In this document: positions 24,809-33,988 of the stretch, piece after piece
Numbering within the stretch: position 1 is the first letter of the stretch
Layout of the letters: every line of letters starts with the position of its first letter
Assembly: GCA_021324415.1 (NCBI GenBank)
Contig: JAJPJF010000064.1
Span: 1 to 46,785 of the forward strand
Direction: 5' to 3'
DNA from: Nostocales cyanobacterium Centralia_MAG_434
Lineage (GTDB): Bacteria > Cyanobacteriota > Cyanobacteriia > Cyanobacteriales > Nostocaceae
Length of the DNA: 46,785 nt
Position numbers and translations under genes: made by a program
Notes under the pieces: generated by a model
Told to the model about the DNA's origin: nothing
The model's database searches: none
What the model saw: only the letters and a program-made list of their open reading frames with translations

Positions 24809-25106
24809 AATGGAGTGAGTCTCCTAAATACGGAAATCTTGGAAAGGAGAAGATTGGATACTAGCCGAGTCCATGAGTTGCGATTATATTAACCAAATAT
24901 GTGCAGTATATATCAATTTGGCGTTGTTGAATCAGGAGCTAAAGGCATAGAAACGTTGGATGCAACGTCTGTACAGGTGAACCAAATATAAACTTTACAA
25001 AAAAATCGAAATTGCAGATCTCGCTGATGAAGTATTAATTGAGTTCCTACTCACGTCTGATTTGTATATACATATTGTTAAATTTGTCAATACGTAAGGT
25101 ATGGCA

Positions 25107-26564
25107 ATGTTGATTTTTGAAGAGCACTTTCAAGACAATCGCCACAATTGGTTCACACAAGATTCTGATGAATGTACCATTTCTCTAGAAGCAAACCACT
25201 ATGCATTTGAACACAAACGCTCAAGCAATGGCTCGTGGCTAACTTGGCAATCTGCGAGTTTCTTTTATGACAAACAAGAATTTCGCATTCATGTGGTGTT
25301 AGAGAAAATCTCTGGTGTATTGAATAAAGGGTATGGTTTCGTTTGGGGTCTTTTAGACACTCAAACCTTCTTTGAATTCATCATTTCCGATAATGGATAC
25401 TACCAAATCGCTAGATACGAGAAAGGAAATCACAAAAAGTATGTTGCTTGGAAACGCTGCTATGAACTTCGTTGCTCTAATGCTTCCAATGTGCTTGAGA
25501 TTCGACGGAATGGAGATGTTGTAGAATTTTATATTAACAGTGCACTTTGTGAAAAGCTCCCAGCACATAAGCTCATGCAGGTGAGCGGCCAAAAGTTTGG
25601 CTTCATAATCTATGACCAAATCAAAATTAAGGTCCATAGTTTGATCATTAGTGTTAGCAGTACCGAGGCTGATTCTCATCGCGTTGATCACTATGATGCA
25701 ACAAAAGCGTCGTTTTTCAAGCATGAGCCACCCACTGACGATTCACTTGAGAAGGTATTTGCCGATTTAAATGTGCTGGTTGGGCTTAATCGTATTAAGC
25801 AACAATTTTTTTCCTTGGCGAACTTTCTTCATGTGCAAAAGGAACGGAAGGCGCGAGGACTCAAAACAGTAGACACATCATTACACCTTGTCTTGTACGG
25901 TCCACCTGGTACTGGCAAGACCACCATTGCCCGATTAGTAGGTCGCCTTTACAAACAACTGGGTTGTCTCCAAAACGGTCATGTGGTAGAAACTGATCGC
26001 GCTGGAATTATTGGAGGTTACATTGGACAAACAGCACTACGTGTCGCGGATGCAGTTCAGCAAGCACTAGAGGGTGTGCTCTTTATCGATGAAGCTTACT
26101 CCCTAGTGCCAAAAGATGGAGCATCAAATGATTTTGGTCATGAAGCGGTGCAAGTTTTGCTCAACCGCATGGAAGTTCATCGTAATCGCCTCGCTGTGAT
26201 TGTGGCTGGTTACCCAAACGAAATGGAGCATTTTATTGGGTCGAATCCTGGTCTTCAGTCTCGTTTTAATCGATTGTTCTATTTTGAGAACTATACACCA
26301 AGCGAACTAGTTTTGATTTTCGGGAAATTCTGTTATGATTACGGTTACACAATGGATATTTCAGCACGTATAGCGCTCCAAAAAGTTTTTGCAACAGCAT
26401 GTGCCAAACGGGGTAAAAACTTTGGCAATGGGCGATTTGCTCGTACTATCTTTGAAAGAAGCATTGAACAACAAGCAACCCGTATTGCAAATTCCTTAAA
26501 ACAGATGGATGACTATGCTCTCTCCCTGATTACAGAAGAGGATTTAGCATTTTCTGATTTATAG
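25107..26564 (+). CDS. CbxX/CfqX-type AAA ATPase with beta-sandwich-like N-terminus
   Basis: 485 residues from ATG 25107, 7 bases after AAGG; ATG 25101 is too close. Residues 1-180 (FEEHFQDNRHNWF, GYGFVWGLLD, FYINSALCEKL) look like a concanavalin/laminin-G-type jelly roll. An AAA domain follows: Walker A LYGPPGTGKTTIARL, pore-loop region GYIGQTA, Walker B GVLFIDEAY, sensor VIVAGYPNEM, Arg finger in LQSRFNR. CbxX/SpoVK relatives remodel Rubisco or other assemblies. Here the added sandwich may bind a carbohydrate or protein target (inference). No Rubisco gene is nearby. Confidence 0.82.
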   Translation: MLIFEEHFQDNRHNWFTQDSDECTISLEANHYAFEHKRSSNGSWLTWQSASFFYDKQEFRIHVVLEKISGVLNKGYGFVWGLLDTQTFFEFIISDNGYYQIARYEKGNHKKYVAWKRCYELRCSNASNVLEIRRNGDVVEFYINSALCEKLPAHKLMQVSGQKFGFIIYDQIKIKVHSLIISVSSTEADSHRVDHYDATKASFFKHEPPTDDSLEKVFADLNVLVGLNRIKQQFFSLANFLHVQKERKARGLKTVDTSLHLVLYGPPGTGKTTIARLVGRLYKQLGCLQNGHVVETDRAGIIGGYIGQTALRVADAVQQALEGVLFIDEAYSLVPKDGASNDFGHEAVQVLLNRMEVHRNRLAVIVAGYPNEMEHFIGSNPGLQSRFNRLFYFENYTPSELVLIFGKFCYDYGYTMDISARIALQKVFATACAKRGKNFGNGRFARTIFERSIEQQATRIANSLKQMDDYALSLITEEDLAFSDL

Positions 26565-26843
26565 TTGGATGAAGCTTTAAAAGCAACTTTCGTCCTGCAT
26601 TTGATACTGGTTAACAGCAAATATCTACTTTTCTACTAGACAACAACTAAACGGTCAGTTTTTGGAGGGTTCGGATACCATTACCCACAAAGTACGGTTT
26701 TCTGCCTAACTTGAAGGTGCGAACAAAAACTTTAAATAAAAAATATAAATTTAGGAAATTACTTAAGATAACATCAAATATGTCTGTATATTTTTTATAT
26801 AGACAAAAATCGTATATCACCATAATTGAGGGTTCTGTTAAGT

Positions 26844-27587
26844 ATGGTCTGTTGGCGCTGCTTTGTTGCGTCTGGTTTTATCACCTTATTCACAATAGGC
26901 TGTAGTGATGGGGCAAACTCGGTTGGAAAATATAGTACGCAATTGATACAAGAAACCAACGTAGCACAATTGCTGACAAAAGCGGATGCTAGCCAAAAAT
27001 CAGAAGGTTTTTTTAACCAAGGCAATAATTTCCTCAACTCACATCGTTATGAAGATGCTGTAGCAGCATATGATAAAGCGCTTAGTATCAAACCTGATTT
27101 TCCAGAAGCTTGGATTAATCGAGGTAATGCCTTAACAGCCTTGCAAAACAATCAAGAAGCTTTAGCCTCATTCGATAAGGCGATCGCTATCCAACCTAAT
27201 AAGCAGGAAGCATGGTTTAATCGAGGCAATGTTCTTTCCCAGTTACAACGCTATCAAGAGGCGATCGCATCCTATGACAAAGCGATTGCTATTCAATCAG
27301 ACTCTTATAATGCATGGATTAACCGCGGTATTGCCTTAACAAAGTTACAACGCTATCAAGAGGCGATCGCATCGTATGACAAAGCGATCAAAATTGACCC
27401 CAATCAGCACGAAGCGTATTACAACAAAGCTTGCGCTTATGCGTTGCAAAAGAATGCTGGATTAGCAATTGAGAATCTGCAAAAGGTTATTCAACAGGTT
27501 CCTGATAAGTATAAAAAGTTAGCTAGAAAAGATTCAGATTTTAACCCAGTTCGTGATAATAAGGAGTTTCAGCAATTGATTCAGTGA
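26844..27587 (+). CDS. TPR-repeat lipoprotein
   Basis: 247 residues from ATG 26844, 11 bases after GAGGG. A signal peptide, VASGFITLFTIGC, ends in a probable lipobox Cys (about residue 20), so it is likely anchored in a membrane. At least four TPR units follow (AWINRGNALTALQNNQEALA and relatives), each 34 residues. The DNA of two units is almost identical over about 48 bp at a 102-bp spacing (near 27244 and 27346) and carries GCGATCGC sites, showing recent repeat exchange. TPRs mediate protein contacts; the partner is unknown. Confidence 0.82.
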   Translation: MVCWRCFVASGFITLFTIGCSDGANSVGKYSTQLIQETNVAQLLTKADASQKSEGFFNQGNNFLNSHRYEDAVAAYDKALSIKPDFPEAWINRGNALTALQNNQEALASFDKAIAIQPNKQEAWFNRGNVLSQLQRYQEAIASYDKAIAIQSDSYNAWINRGIALTKLQRYQEAIASYDKAIKIDPNQHEAYYNKACAYALQKNAGLAIENLQKVIQQVPDKYKKLARKDSDFNPVRDNKEFQQLIQ

Positions 27588-27602
27588 TATCTTGATGATA
27601 GG

Positions 27603-28952
27603 TTATCTCCCTAACTTATTGGGAATTCCCTCGCAACCATTGGGAATCGTTTCTCTAGTTTTTTCTCCACCCCAAGCACAGCAGTAGTAACGTAAAGACT
27701 CTGACATACGCTTAACATTGGAAAAATTGGCATTTTCCACAACTGCACCAGTGTATTCGCCAGTTTGATAGTCTGGTTTTGCAGTGCGACTGCGAGGTGA
27801 TGCTACCTCGTAAGAACCGTAAAAGAAACGAGTGCCGTTGAGATCGGCATCACTAAGATTGGCATCATACAAAATAGCACGCGAGAGATTGGCTTTGACC
27901 AAGTCGCAGTTACTAAGGTTAGCATGGACAAGATTAACTTCCGATAGCTCCGTCCAACGTAAGTCAGTACCGGCCAAGTCTGCGCCTGCAAGCATTACGC
28001 CCAAATCAATAACACGCAAACCTTCAATGCGATCTTCAGCGTAACCGCCACAACCATCGAGAATTGGACGACCCAGACGGCGATCACGTTTTAAGGGTGT
28101 TAGTAACCTTGAGCGTGAAAGAAAGCGGATAATTTTCGCCTTACCATTCCCATCTACACTACTTAGAATAGCAGCAGTACGTCCTTCGGCAATTGCGCGT
28201 TCTTGGGGCCAATCTTCCAATAATCCTTCTTCATCTAGTACCAGATCTGAAATACCTTGGAAATAAGAATCAATTGTCTGCTGTTGGGTGATAATATTCT
28301 GCTGGATGGTTAGCAAGTTTTGCTGAATTGTCAAGTCTTTGGAAATGACATATTGTCGCCAAGCAACATAAACCGCGATGATAGCAATTAATATTTGCCC
28401 CAAAGCGCCAAACCATTCTGCTAGTGTTCCAAAAGCTTGCCAATTGATCTTACGTACCCAAGCCAAAACCTCATCGCTAAAACCACTGAACTTGATCAAG
28501 CCGATGATGCTGGCTACTATTCCCAAAAAAGCAATTATCAGCGAACTCTCAAGCGAAGACAACCATCTGTTTAGGAAAACTTGCAACCATGGTAACATGA
28601 CCACCAAGGATAATAGTAAACTGACTGATGTTCCTAAAATCCCGAGAATCGGGTTGTTGAGGGCAATTCCAATGAAAGTGATGGCGATCGCAACTAAGAT
28701 CAGCAATAATGCTCTAGGTTTAACCGTCCAAGTGTAAACAGGGCGATGTTTTGTAGCAGAAAACGCTTGTTGTAAAGCTGTTGTGTTTTGGGGAGCTTGC
28801 ACAGATGCGAGAGTAGCTAAGGCTTGTTGAGCAACAAGCCTCTGTTGAATTTCGGAATACTCAGCAGCACTATCAGAATCATCTGATTGCAAGTTGTGTT
28901 CAGCAATGGATGCTGGGGTTTCTGGTTGGGATGAGTTGGATTCAATCGACAT
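27603..28952 (-). CDS. Membrane protein with pentapeptide repeats
   Basis: 449 residues. An acidic, polar N-terminus leads to several hydrophobic segments (about 80-100, 103-125, 137-155, 178-200), then a Gln-rich, coiled-coil-like stretch (NLLTIQQNIITQQQTIDSYF). Pentapeptide repeats lie near 325-385 (ADLAGTDLRWTELSEVNLVH). The central ISDLVLDEEGLLEDWPQERA region is shared by many cyanobacterial pentapeptide proteins, in my recollection. Convergent with the TPR lipoprotein. Probably a membrane scaffold; no catalytic motif. Confidence 0.78.
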   Translation of the reverse strand: MSIESNSSQPETPASIAEHNLQSDDSDSAAEYSEIQQRLVAQQALATLASVQAPQNTTALQQAFSATKHRPVYTWTVKPRALLLILVAIAITFIGIALNNPILGILGTSVSLLLSLVVMLPWLQVFLNRWLSSLESSLIIAFLGIVASIIGLIKFSGFSDEVLAWVRKINWQAFGTLAEWFGALGQILIAIIAVYVAWRQYVISKDLTIQQNLLTIQQNIITQQQTIDSYFQGISDLVLDEEGLLEDWPQERAIAEGRTAAILSSVDGNGKAKIIRFLSRSRLLTPLKRDRRLGRPILDGCGGYAEDRIEGLRVIDLGVMLAGADLAGTDLRWTELSEVNLVHANLSNCDLVKANLSRAILYDANLSDADLNGTRFFYGSYEVASPRSRTAKPDYQTGEYTGAVVENANFSNVKRMSESLRYYCCAWGGEKTRETIPNGCEGIPNKLGR

Positions 28953-29143
28953 AATTATATTCTAAGCTTCTCGGCAATCTTATTGGCAAAGCATTGCTCA
29001 CTTTGTTTTGACATAAAAATAAAATTAGACCCCGACTCACCACCCAGTCGTACAGAATTTATAATGAATTTTGATTCCTGATACCAATTCTCCAGAATTT
29101 AGCAATAAATCTAAAATTCCCGTATACACCAATAAAAACAGCT

Positions 29144-30019
29144 ATGAAAAAATTATTGATCACAGGAGCTAGTGGTTTTTTAGGATGGCATCTTTGCCAA
29201 ATAGCACAACAAACATGGGACATTTATGGAACCCATTTTTGTCATCCTATCAAAATTCCAGATATAAATAACATCAAAGTTAACTTAATTGATTTCCAGG
29301 AAGTTAAACAGATATTTAGTGATATTCAACCATCTGCAGTTATTCACACAGCAGCACAATCTCAACCAAATTTTTGTCAAACTCATCCTCACGAATCATA
29401 TGCTATTAATGTAACAGCATCATGCAATATTGCCGGGTTGTGTGCAGATTATCGTATTCCTTGTATTTTTACATCAACTGACTTAGTTTTTGATGGCTTA
29501 AATGCTCCATATAGAGAGACAGATCCTGTTTGTCCTGTCAATACTTATGGTGAGCAAAAAGTTATGGCTGAACAAGGTATGCTAGAACGCTATCCGAGGA
29601 CTATAGTCTGCCGGATGCCGTTAATGTTTGGGACGGCAACCCCAACAGCTACAAGCTTTATTCAGCCATTTATAAAAACTTTAAAAGAAGAAAATGATTT
29701 AAACTTATTTATAGATGAATTTCGCACCCCAGTCAGTGGAAAAACTGCGGCAAAGGGATTATTGTTAGCTTTAGAGAAAGCAAATGGGCTCATTCATCTC
29801 GGTGGAAGAGAGCGAATCTCACGGTACGATTTTGGTCGTCTACTAGTTGATGTTTTTCAACTCCCTGCTACTGGGCTAAAAGCCTGTCGTCAACAAGATG
29901 TAAAAATGGCAGCGCCCAGACCTGCAGATGTTTCTTTAGATAGTTCCAAAGCTTTTGCAATGGGATACCAACCTTTATCTTTACAGGAAGAATTAGAAGC
30001 ACTACGGTTATTCTCTTGA
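29144..30019 (+). CDS. RmlD-like sugar-nucleotide reductase/SDR
   Basis: 291 residues. Rossmann motif TGASGFLGWHL; SDR catalytic positions in STDLVFDG and YGEQKVMAEQ (YxxxK); RMPLMFGT follows. It resembles dTDP-4-dehydrorhamnose reductase and the MAT2B group. No other rmlABC genes are present, so dTDP-rhamnose synthesis is only one option. A single gene, preceded by an ACCAATTCTCCAGAATTTAG repeat and followed by tandem heptamers. Confidence 0.8.
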   Translation: MKKLLITGASGFLGWHLCQIAQQTWDIYGTHFCHPIKIPDINNIKVNLIDFQEVKQIFSDIQPSAVIHTAAQSQPNFCQTHPHESYAINVTASCNIAGLCADYRIPCIFTSTDLVFDGLNAPYRETDPVCPVNTYGEQKVMAEQGMLERYPRTIVCRMPLMFGTATPTATSFIQPFIKTLKEENDLNLFIDEFRTPVSGKTAAKGLLLALEKANGLIHLGGRERISRYDFGRLLVDVFQLPATGLKACRQQDVKMAAPRPADVSLDSSKAFAMGYQPLSLQEELEALRLFS

Positions 30020-30047
30020 TTGAGACATTTTCAAGCAACGTTAAGAA

Positions 30048-30184
30048 GGGTGTGGGGTGTGGGGTGTAGGGTGTAGGGTGTAGGGTGTAGGGTGTGGTGA
30101 GGATGAAATTTATTGAAGTCCGCAGACAACCATTGGTAGTACGCACTTGTTCCCCTACACCCTACACCCGACTCCCTACACCCC
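30048..30184. repeat. Heptanucleotide tandem repeats in inverted pair
   Basis: 30048-30098 is made of GGTGTAG / GGTGTGG units, about seven copies. 30152-30184 carries the opposite orientation (CCCTACACC units). The two could pair as a long stem around 50 bases. Such short tandem repeats are typical of filamentous cyanobacterial genomes. Confidence 0.7.
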
Positions 30185-30350
30185 GGATTTCTCACAAGTG
30201 AGAAATCCAGGTCAATGTATAATCACGACCTTATAGAAACAGTTAAGTTAGAGTTATAACTCATAAAACAAAGTTATAACTAAGACTTCTTACTATTTTA
30301 TGTGTTTATGTTTAAACTACTTATTAATAGCAATTCAAAGGTACACAACA

Positions 30351-30671
30351 ATGCTTGCATTCATTAAACATAAGTATTACGACAACAACTCTACCCACTT
30401 GAAATTTAACAAACTGAATCTACTCAAACCAATTCGTCACTGGCTTAATAGCATTGAGATAACTAATAAAAAAACTGCACACTTGCTATGCACAATGATT
30501 CCAGTTCAATGTCCGTTTGAACGAGATATCTACTTTTTTGGTTACTGCATTGCGCACATCCCACCTCTGTGTAAACTCAATCCTTTCTATGAGGAAGTTT
30601 CAAGTCTGCGGTTCCGTGCATTGTGCTACCTGGCTGACTCTTGCGGTGAAGACGTTCGCTGCTATTGCTAG
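30351..30671 (+). CDS. Mo-dependent nitrogenase C-terminal-like protein (Mo-nitro_C)
   Basis: 106 residues from the ATG at 30351; the frame is open upstream to 30300 without better starts. PVQCPFERDIYFFG, AHIPPLCKLNPFYEE and LRFRALCYLADSCGEDV match the small cyanobacterial family named after similarity to a Mo-nitrogenase C-terminus, common in nitrogen-fixing strains. Conserved Cys residues suggest metal or redox chemistry, but the biochemical role is unknown and direct nitrogenase involvement is not shown. No nif genes are nearby. Confidence 0.82.
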   Translation: MLAFIKHKYYDNNSTHLKFNKLNLLKPIRHWLNSIEITNKKTAHLLCTMIPVQCPFERDIYFFGYCIAHIPPLCKLNPFYEEVSSLRFRALCYLADSCGEDVRCYC

Positions 30672-30768
30672 AGTTAACCAGTATGTGAGACTCTCTACAC
30701 TCACAACGGCATGTAGTAAAGATTGGTGTCAAGGAAATCTCAAAAAATGATCATCACTTCAGGTTTCA

Positions 30769-31386
30769 CTAAGGGACTTCCCAAATTGCAACAATTGCAA
30801 AAATTAAGAACAGCAATCCACCAATAGCAGTGACCACGCGTTCAGAAATTCTCCCGGCAATTAAACGTCCACCGATGACAGCAATCACAGTACAGATGGT
30901 GTGTCCTAAAATCGCTCCTAGGGTAACTCCTATGGCATTATTTGATGCTGCTAATGTGACTGTGGCAATTTGGGTGCGATCGCCCCATTCTGCTAGAAAG
31001 GTCATAATAAAACTTTCTAATAACACTGCTAAAGAACTCGTACTGTTTTTGAGATTCTTTTCATTTTGTTCAACTGCTGCTTTTGCTTCCTCTACAATTT
31101 CCTCATCAGCATTCGGCGACATCTGGCTGGCTTGATAAAGCAGCTTGATGCCGAACAGCAAAAACAGTCCAATACTCGCATAGTGGGTATAGATTTTGGG
31201 TAAAAAGGCAATAACTTGCCCAAGTGCAACCGACAAAATTGTCATTGCAGCCAGTGCCCCAATAACACCAGCAAAAACCAGAGTTCTGGGATGACGCATT
31301 GACAAGATGACGGCAATGAAAAAAGTCTTGTCACCCAGTTCAGAAATTGTTATGAGTAATAAACCTGCTGTAAATGCTGCTAGCAC
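30769..31386 (-). CDS. mnx: GDT1/UPF0016-family manganese transporter
   Basis: 205 residues from GTG 31386, set by TGAGGAG 7 bases upstream; an earlier GTG at 31410 overlaps that site. Two copies of the signature E-x-G-D-[KR]-[ST] occur: ISELGDKTF and LAEWGDRTQ, each in a hydrophobic half, with about six membrane segments and a charged central loop (EEIVEEAKAAVEQNEKN). By family (cyanobacterial Mnx/SynPAM71) it moves Mn2+ out of the cytoplasm into thylakoid lumen or periplasm. A yybP-ykoY-type Mn riboswitch lies upstream, supporting a manganese role. Confidence 0.88.
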   Translation of the reverse strand: MLAAFTAGLLLITISELGDKTFFIAVILSMRHPRTLVFAGVIGALAAMTILSVALGQVIAFLPKIYTHYASIGLFLLFGIKLLYQASQMSPNADEEIVEEAKAAVEQNEKNLKNSTSSLAVLLESFIMTFLAEWGDRTQIATVTLAASNNAIGVTLGAILGHTICTVIAVIGGRLIAGRISERVVTAIGGLLFLIFAIVAIWEVP

Positions 31387-31444
31387 GCTCAGTCTCCTCA
31401 GAATTAACACTCATCCATCTGAGTGAGCCTGATGAGCGTACAAA

Positions 31445-31632
31445 CACTTCACCAAGCTCACACTTTGGATGTGAACTTAGTGAAGGTCTCGCTTCTTTTG
31501 CTTAAATACTCAACTCAATCTCAAAGTTAGATTGAATTCAATATTCAAAACTCACTGCCCAAACCAGGCAAATTGCCAGCATGTTGATCTGGGCAACTGG
31601 TTAGTCTATTAACCAGCAGCTACTCCCCTTCG
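31445..31632 (-). promoter_or_regulatory. yybP-ykoY-type manganese riboswitch
   Basis: On the minus strand it starts AAGGGGAGTAGCTGC (the conserved GGGGAGUAG loop), passes through several stems, and reaches AAGCGAGACCTTCAC, the second conserved loop. It is followed by the stem CTTCACTAAGTTCACA / TGTGAGCTTGGTGAAG. These paired conserved loops define the Mn2+ aptamer. It precedes the GDT1-family transporter by about 60 bp, the expected partner. By family, Mn2+ binding turns expression on. Boundaries are approximate. Confidence 0.8.
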
Positions 31633-31755
31633 AGTAATATTTATTGTACATTCAAATATCTACAAAAATCAAATTTTTTCTCAAAAGTTTGACAGCTAAA
31701 CATTTTGTCTATCTGCATCTTCTCTCATATTTTTTTCATAATTTATGAGACTTCA

Positions 31756-32505
31756 TTAGCTTGGAAATCGATTTTTCACTAAATTTTCTGAGTGATTTGT
31801 GGGATGCTTTCCACAATTTTCCCCACGCTTACTGATGACCTTAGCAGGAACACCAACAGCAATAGAGTAAGGTTCAATATCACGAGTGACAACAGCACCT
31901 GCACCAATGACACTACCTTTACCAATTGTGACCCCATCTAAGACTCTTACTCCAGTCCCTAACCAACAATCATCTTCAATCACAATTCCTTTCGTGCTTA
32001 CTCCCTGTTCTCGGAAGCGTTTATTAGGGTCTGAAAAAATATGATTATTTGCATAAAGTGATGAGTGAGATGCAATCATGCAGTCCTTACCGATTTTGAT
32101 CAATCCAGGACCAGCCATACAGACATAGGGTCCTATATATGTGTGCTCACCAATGGTAATCTCACCATCAGGATGGTCATAAGCTCTAATATCTACACCG
32201 CGGTCAATCGAGACATGATTACCAAAACAAATCCTATTACCTTTATTACTGATGTAACTCCCACTATAAATGCGGACATAGTCTCCAATCTCAATCGTAT
32301 TTGTACCAATAAATCGAACATGGGGTTGAATATAAACAGATTTACCTACCTTACTAAAAATAAATCGATAAATAATATTACGGATCACTTTACCAATGGG
32401 AGTAGGAATAACACCAAAAATTCCTGTCAACAAATACTCGATACCGTAGCGTTTAATTAACATAAAATTAGATTTTTCTGCATTCATTTTGATTACCAGA
32501 ATCAT
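31756..32505 (-). CDS. Hexapeptide-repeat acyltransferase
   Basis: 249 residues. A left-handed beta-helix of [LIV]-G-x4 repeats covers about 65-225 (TIEIGDYVRIYSG, EITIGEHTYIGPY, KGIVIEDDCWLGTGVRVLDG, GSVIGAGAVVTRDI). The active-site His is probably in SLYANNHIFSD or AYDHPDGE. It resembles WbbJ/maltose O-acetyltransferase enzymes that acetylate sugars in surface polysaccharide. It is 41 bp from an acyltransferase-3 gene on the same strand, so the two may form an operon. ATG 32487 is an alternative start. Confidence 0.82.
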   Translation of the reverse strand: MILVIKMNAEKSNFMLIKRYGIEYLLTGIFGVIPTPIGKVIRNIIYRFIFSKVGKSVYIQPHVRFIGTNTIEIGDYVRIYSGSYISNKGNRICFGNHVSIDRGVDIRAYDHPDGEITIGEHTYIGPYVCMAGPGLIKIGKDCMIASHSSLYANNHIFSDPNKRFREQGVSTKGIVIEDDCWLGTGVRVLDGVTIGKGSVIGAGAVVTRDIEPYSIAVGVPAKVISKRGENCGKHPTNHSENLVKNRFPS

Positions 32506-32546
32506 TTTGCGAAGAGACGATGTTCTTTAAGAGCATGCAAGTTTAA

Positions 32547-33731
32547 TTAATGAGTAATACGAGCATATTTGCTTATTTTTCGTGCTTGTGAAGACGTGGA
32601 TGTCAATGGCTTTTCAAAAACTAGGTAAAATAAGTAAGCAAATACCAAAGCAACTCCGCCACTTACCAAGTATATTGACACAGCAAACATAGTGGGAGTT
32701 AATTGCAGGTTGAGCAGAAAGTGCCGTACAAGCGTAGTTACTGGTCCATGAGTTAGATATAAACTGTAGGAAAATGCTCCTAGTTTTATGAGGATGGGAG
32801 ATTCCAATAACTTGGCAATCATTGGCAACTTTTTACTCTCACTCACACAGTTAGTACAGTAGATGGTCAAACAAACAGTTGCCATGCTTGCAAAAATTAA
32901 GCAAACCCATTCATCTATTTTTAATTTTTGCCACTCTGTTAATAAACAAAAAACAGTAAAAATTATAGTCAGTAAAGGCCATGGATAAGACTTTTTCATC
33001 CACTGCAAATATGGCTTGTGTGAAAAGCCTATATCTGCTCCTAGCATACCTAAAGCAAATGACACTAAATAAATAAAGCTAGTATGACTCATGACACCAT
33101 TAAATAAATAAATCGGAATGAGTCCAATGACAAAAGCAACGCTAAACACGGACCACCAACCCCAAAATCGCCATAAAGGTAGCAGCAGTAGCGGAAACAG
33201 AAAATAAATTTCCCACTCTACAGCCACACTCCAAAATGGAATGTTAATGCTAAAAGCTTGTGGTCTTAAAGCCAAATTATGGATAAGGAGAAAGTGTAAA
33301 ATGACATCAATTAAGGAGAAATTAGGTGAAAACCAGTCCCAAGGAAGTTCATGCCATTGGAAGTGAGTAAATTTCTCCAAGATATATATTGTGAGAGCTA
33401 TTAGTAAGCAAAAAATAACAGCTGCGTAATACGTTGGAATTATTCGCCGCGCTCTTCGTTTGAAATAATCTAACAAAGTACCTGGAATATAACCGTTTTG
33501 AGAGCGAACTACTGGCAGCATCAAACAATAACCAGATAGCACTATAAAAACTGGTACCCCTAAAAAACCATATCTCATTAATTTATGTGGCAAGGTTATC
33601 CATATAGGCAAATTTCCTTCTTGATGTTGAATTAGATGAAAGAAAAGCACAAATAGACATGAAAGACCACGTAGTCCATCCAAATAAGAAAGATGTATTT
33701 TAGCCTTTAGTGTTGTTGAAGGCTGAGTCAT
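32547..33731 (-). CDS. Acyltransferase-3 family membrane protein (OafA-like), copy 1
   Basis: 394 residues from ATG 33731, chosen because TGAGG lies 9 bases upstream; TTG 33746 is within that site. About ten membrane segments. Family motifs: YLDGLRGLSCLFVLFFHL with the catalytic-type His, and KRRARRIIPTYYAAV with the R-x10-H-type arginine region. By family it transfers acetyl groups across the membrane to sugars or lipids at the cell surface. Clearly paralogous to the gene at 35510-36700 (both keep YLDGxRGL, SGYCLMLPVVRS, KRRxRRI). Confidence 0.85.
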   Translation of the reverse strand: MTQPSTTLKAKIHLSYLDGLRGLSCLFVLFFHLIQHQEGNLPIWITLPHKLMRYGFLGVPVFIVLSGYCLMLPVVRSQNGYIPGTLLDYFKRRARRIIPTYYAAVIFCLLIALTIYILEKFTHFQWHELPWDWFSPNFSLIDVILHFLLIHNLALRPQAFSINIPFWSVAVEWEIYFLFPLLLLPLWRFWGWWSVFSVAFVIGLIPIYLFNGVMSHTSFIYLVSFALGMLGADIGFSHKPYLQWMKKSYPWPLLTIIFTVFCLLTEWQKLKIDEWVCLIFASMATVCLTIYCTNCVSESKKLPMIAKLLESPILIKLGAFSYSLYLTHGPVTTLVRHFLLNLQLTPTMFAVSIYLVSGGVALVFAYLFYLVFEKPLTSTSSQARKISKYARITH

Positions 33732-33988
33732 CAGGATTAACCTCAATTTGATATTTAGAGGTGTACAAAATTGCTGATTTAGTACTTTGTATCTTTTTCA
33801 CCAAGGTCTTGTTTCGAAGATCGAAGCTGGAAAAGCCAATTTTTTCTGAGGGTAGGCTTCACCCACCAAACCTTATTGAGAAGGTACAAAATGTCAGGTA
33901 TTAAATTGCAATGCTAAACTTATATATGTTTGGTATTAACCAAACACTTCCACTGAAGCCATTCAAACCAGATTCACACCAACTTCAT

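Noticed and set aside
30048-30184. Heptamer repeats as a CRISPR array
   Set aside because: Units are seven bases, contiguous and without spacers; simple tandem repeats.
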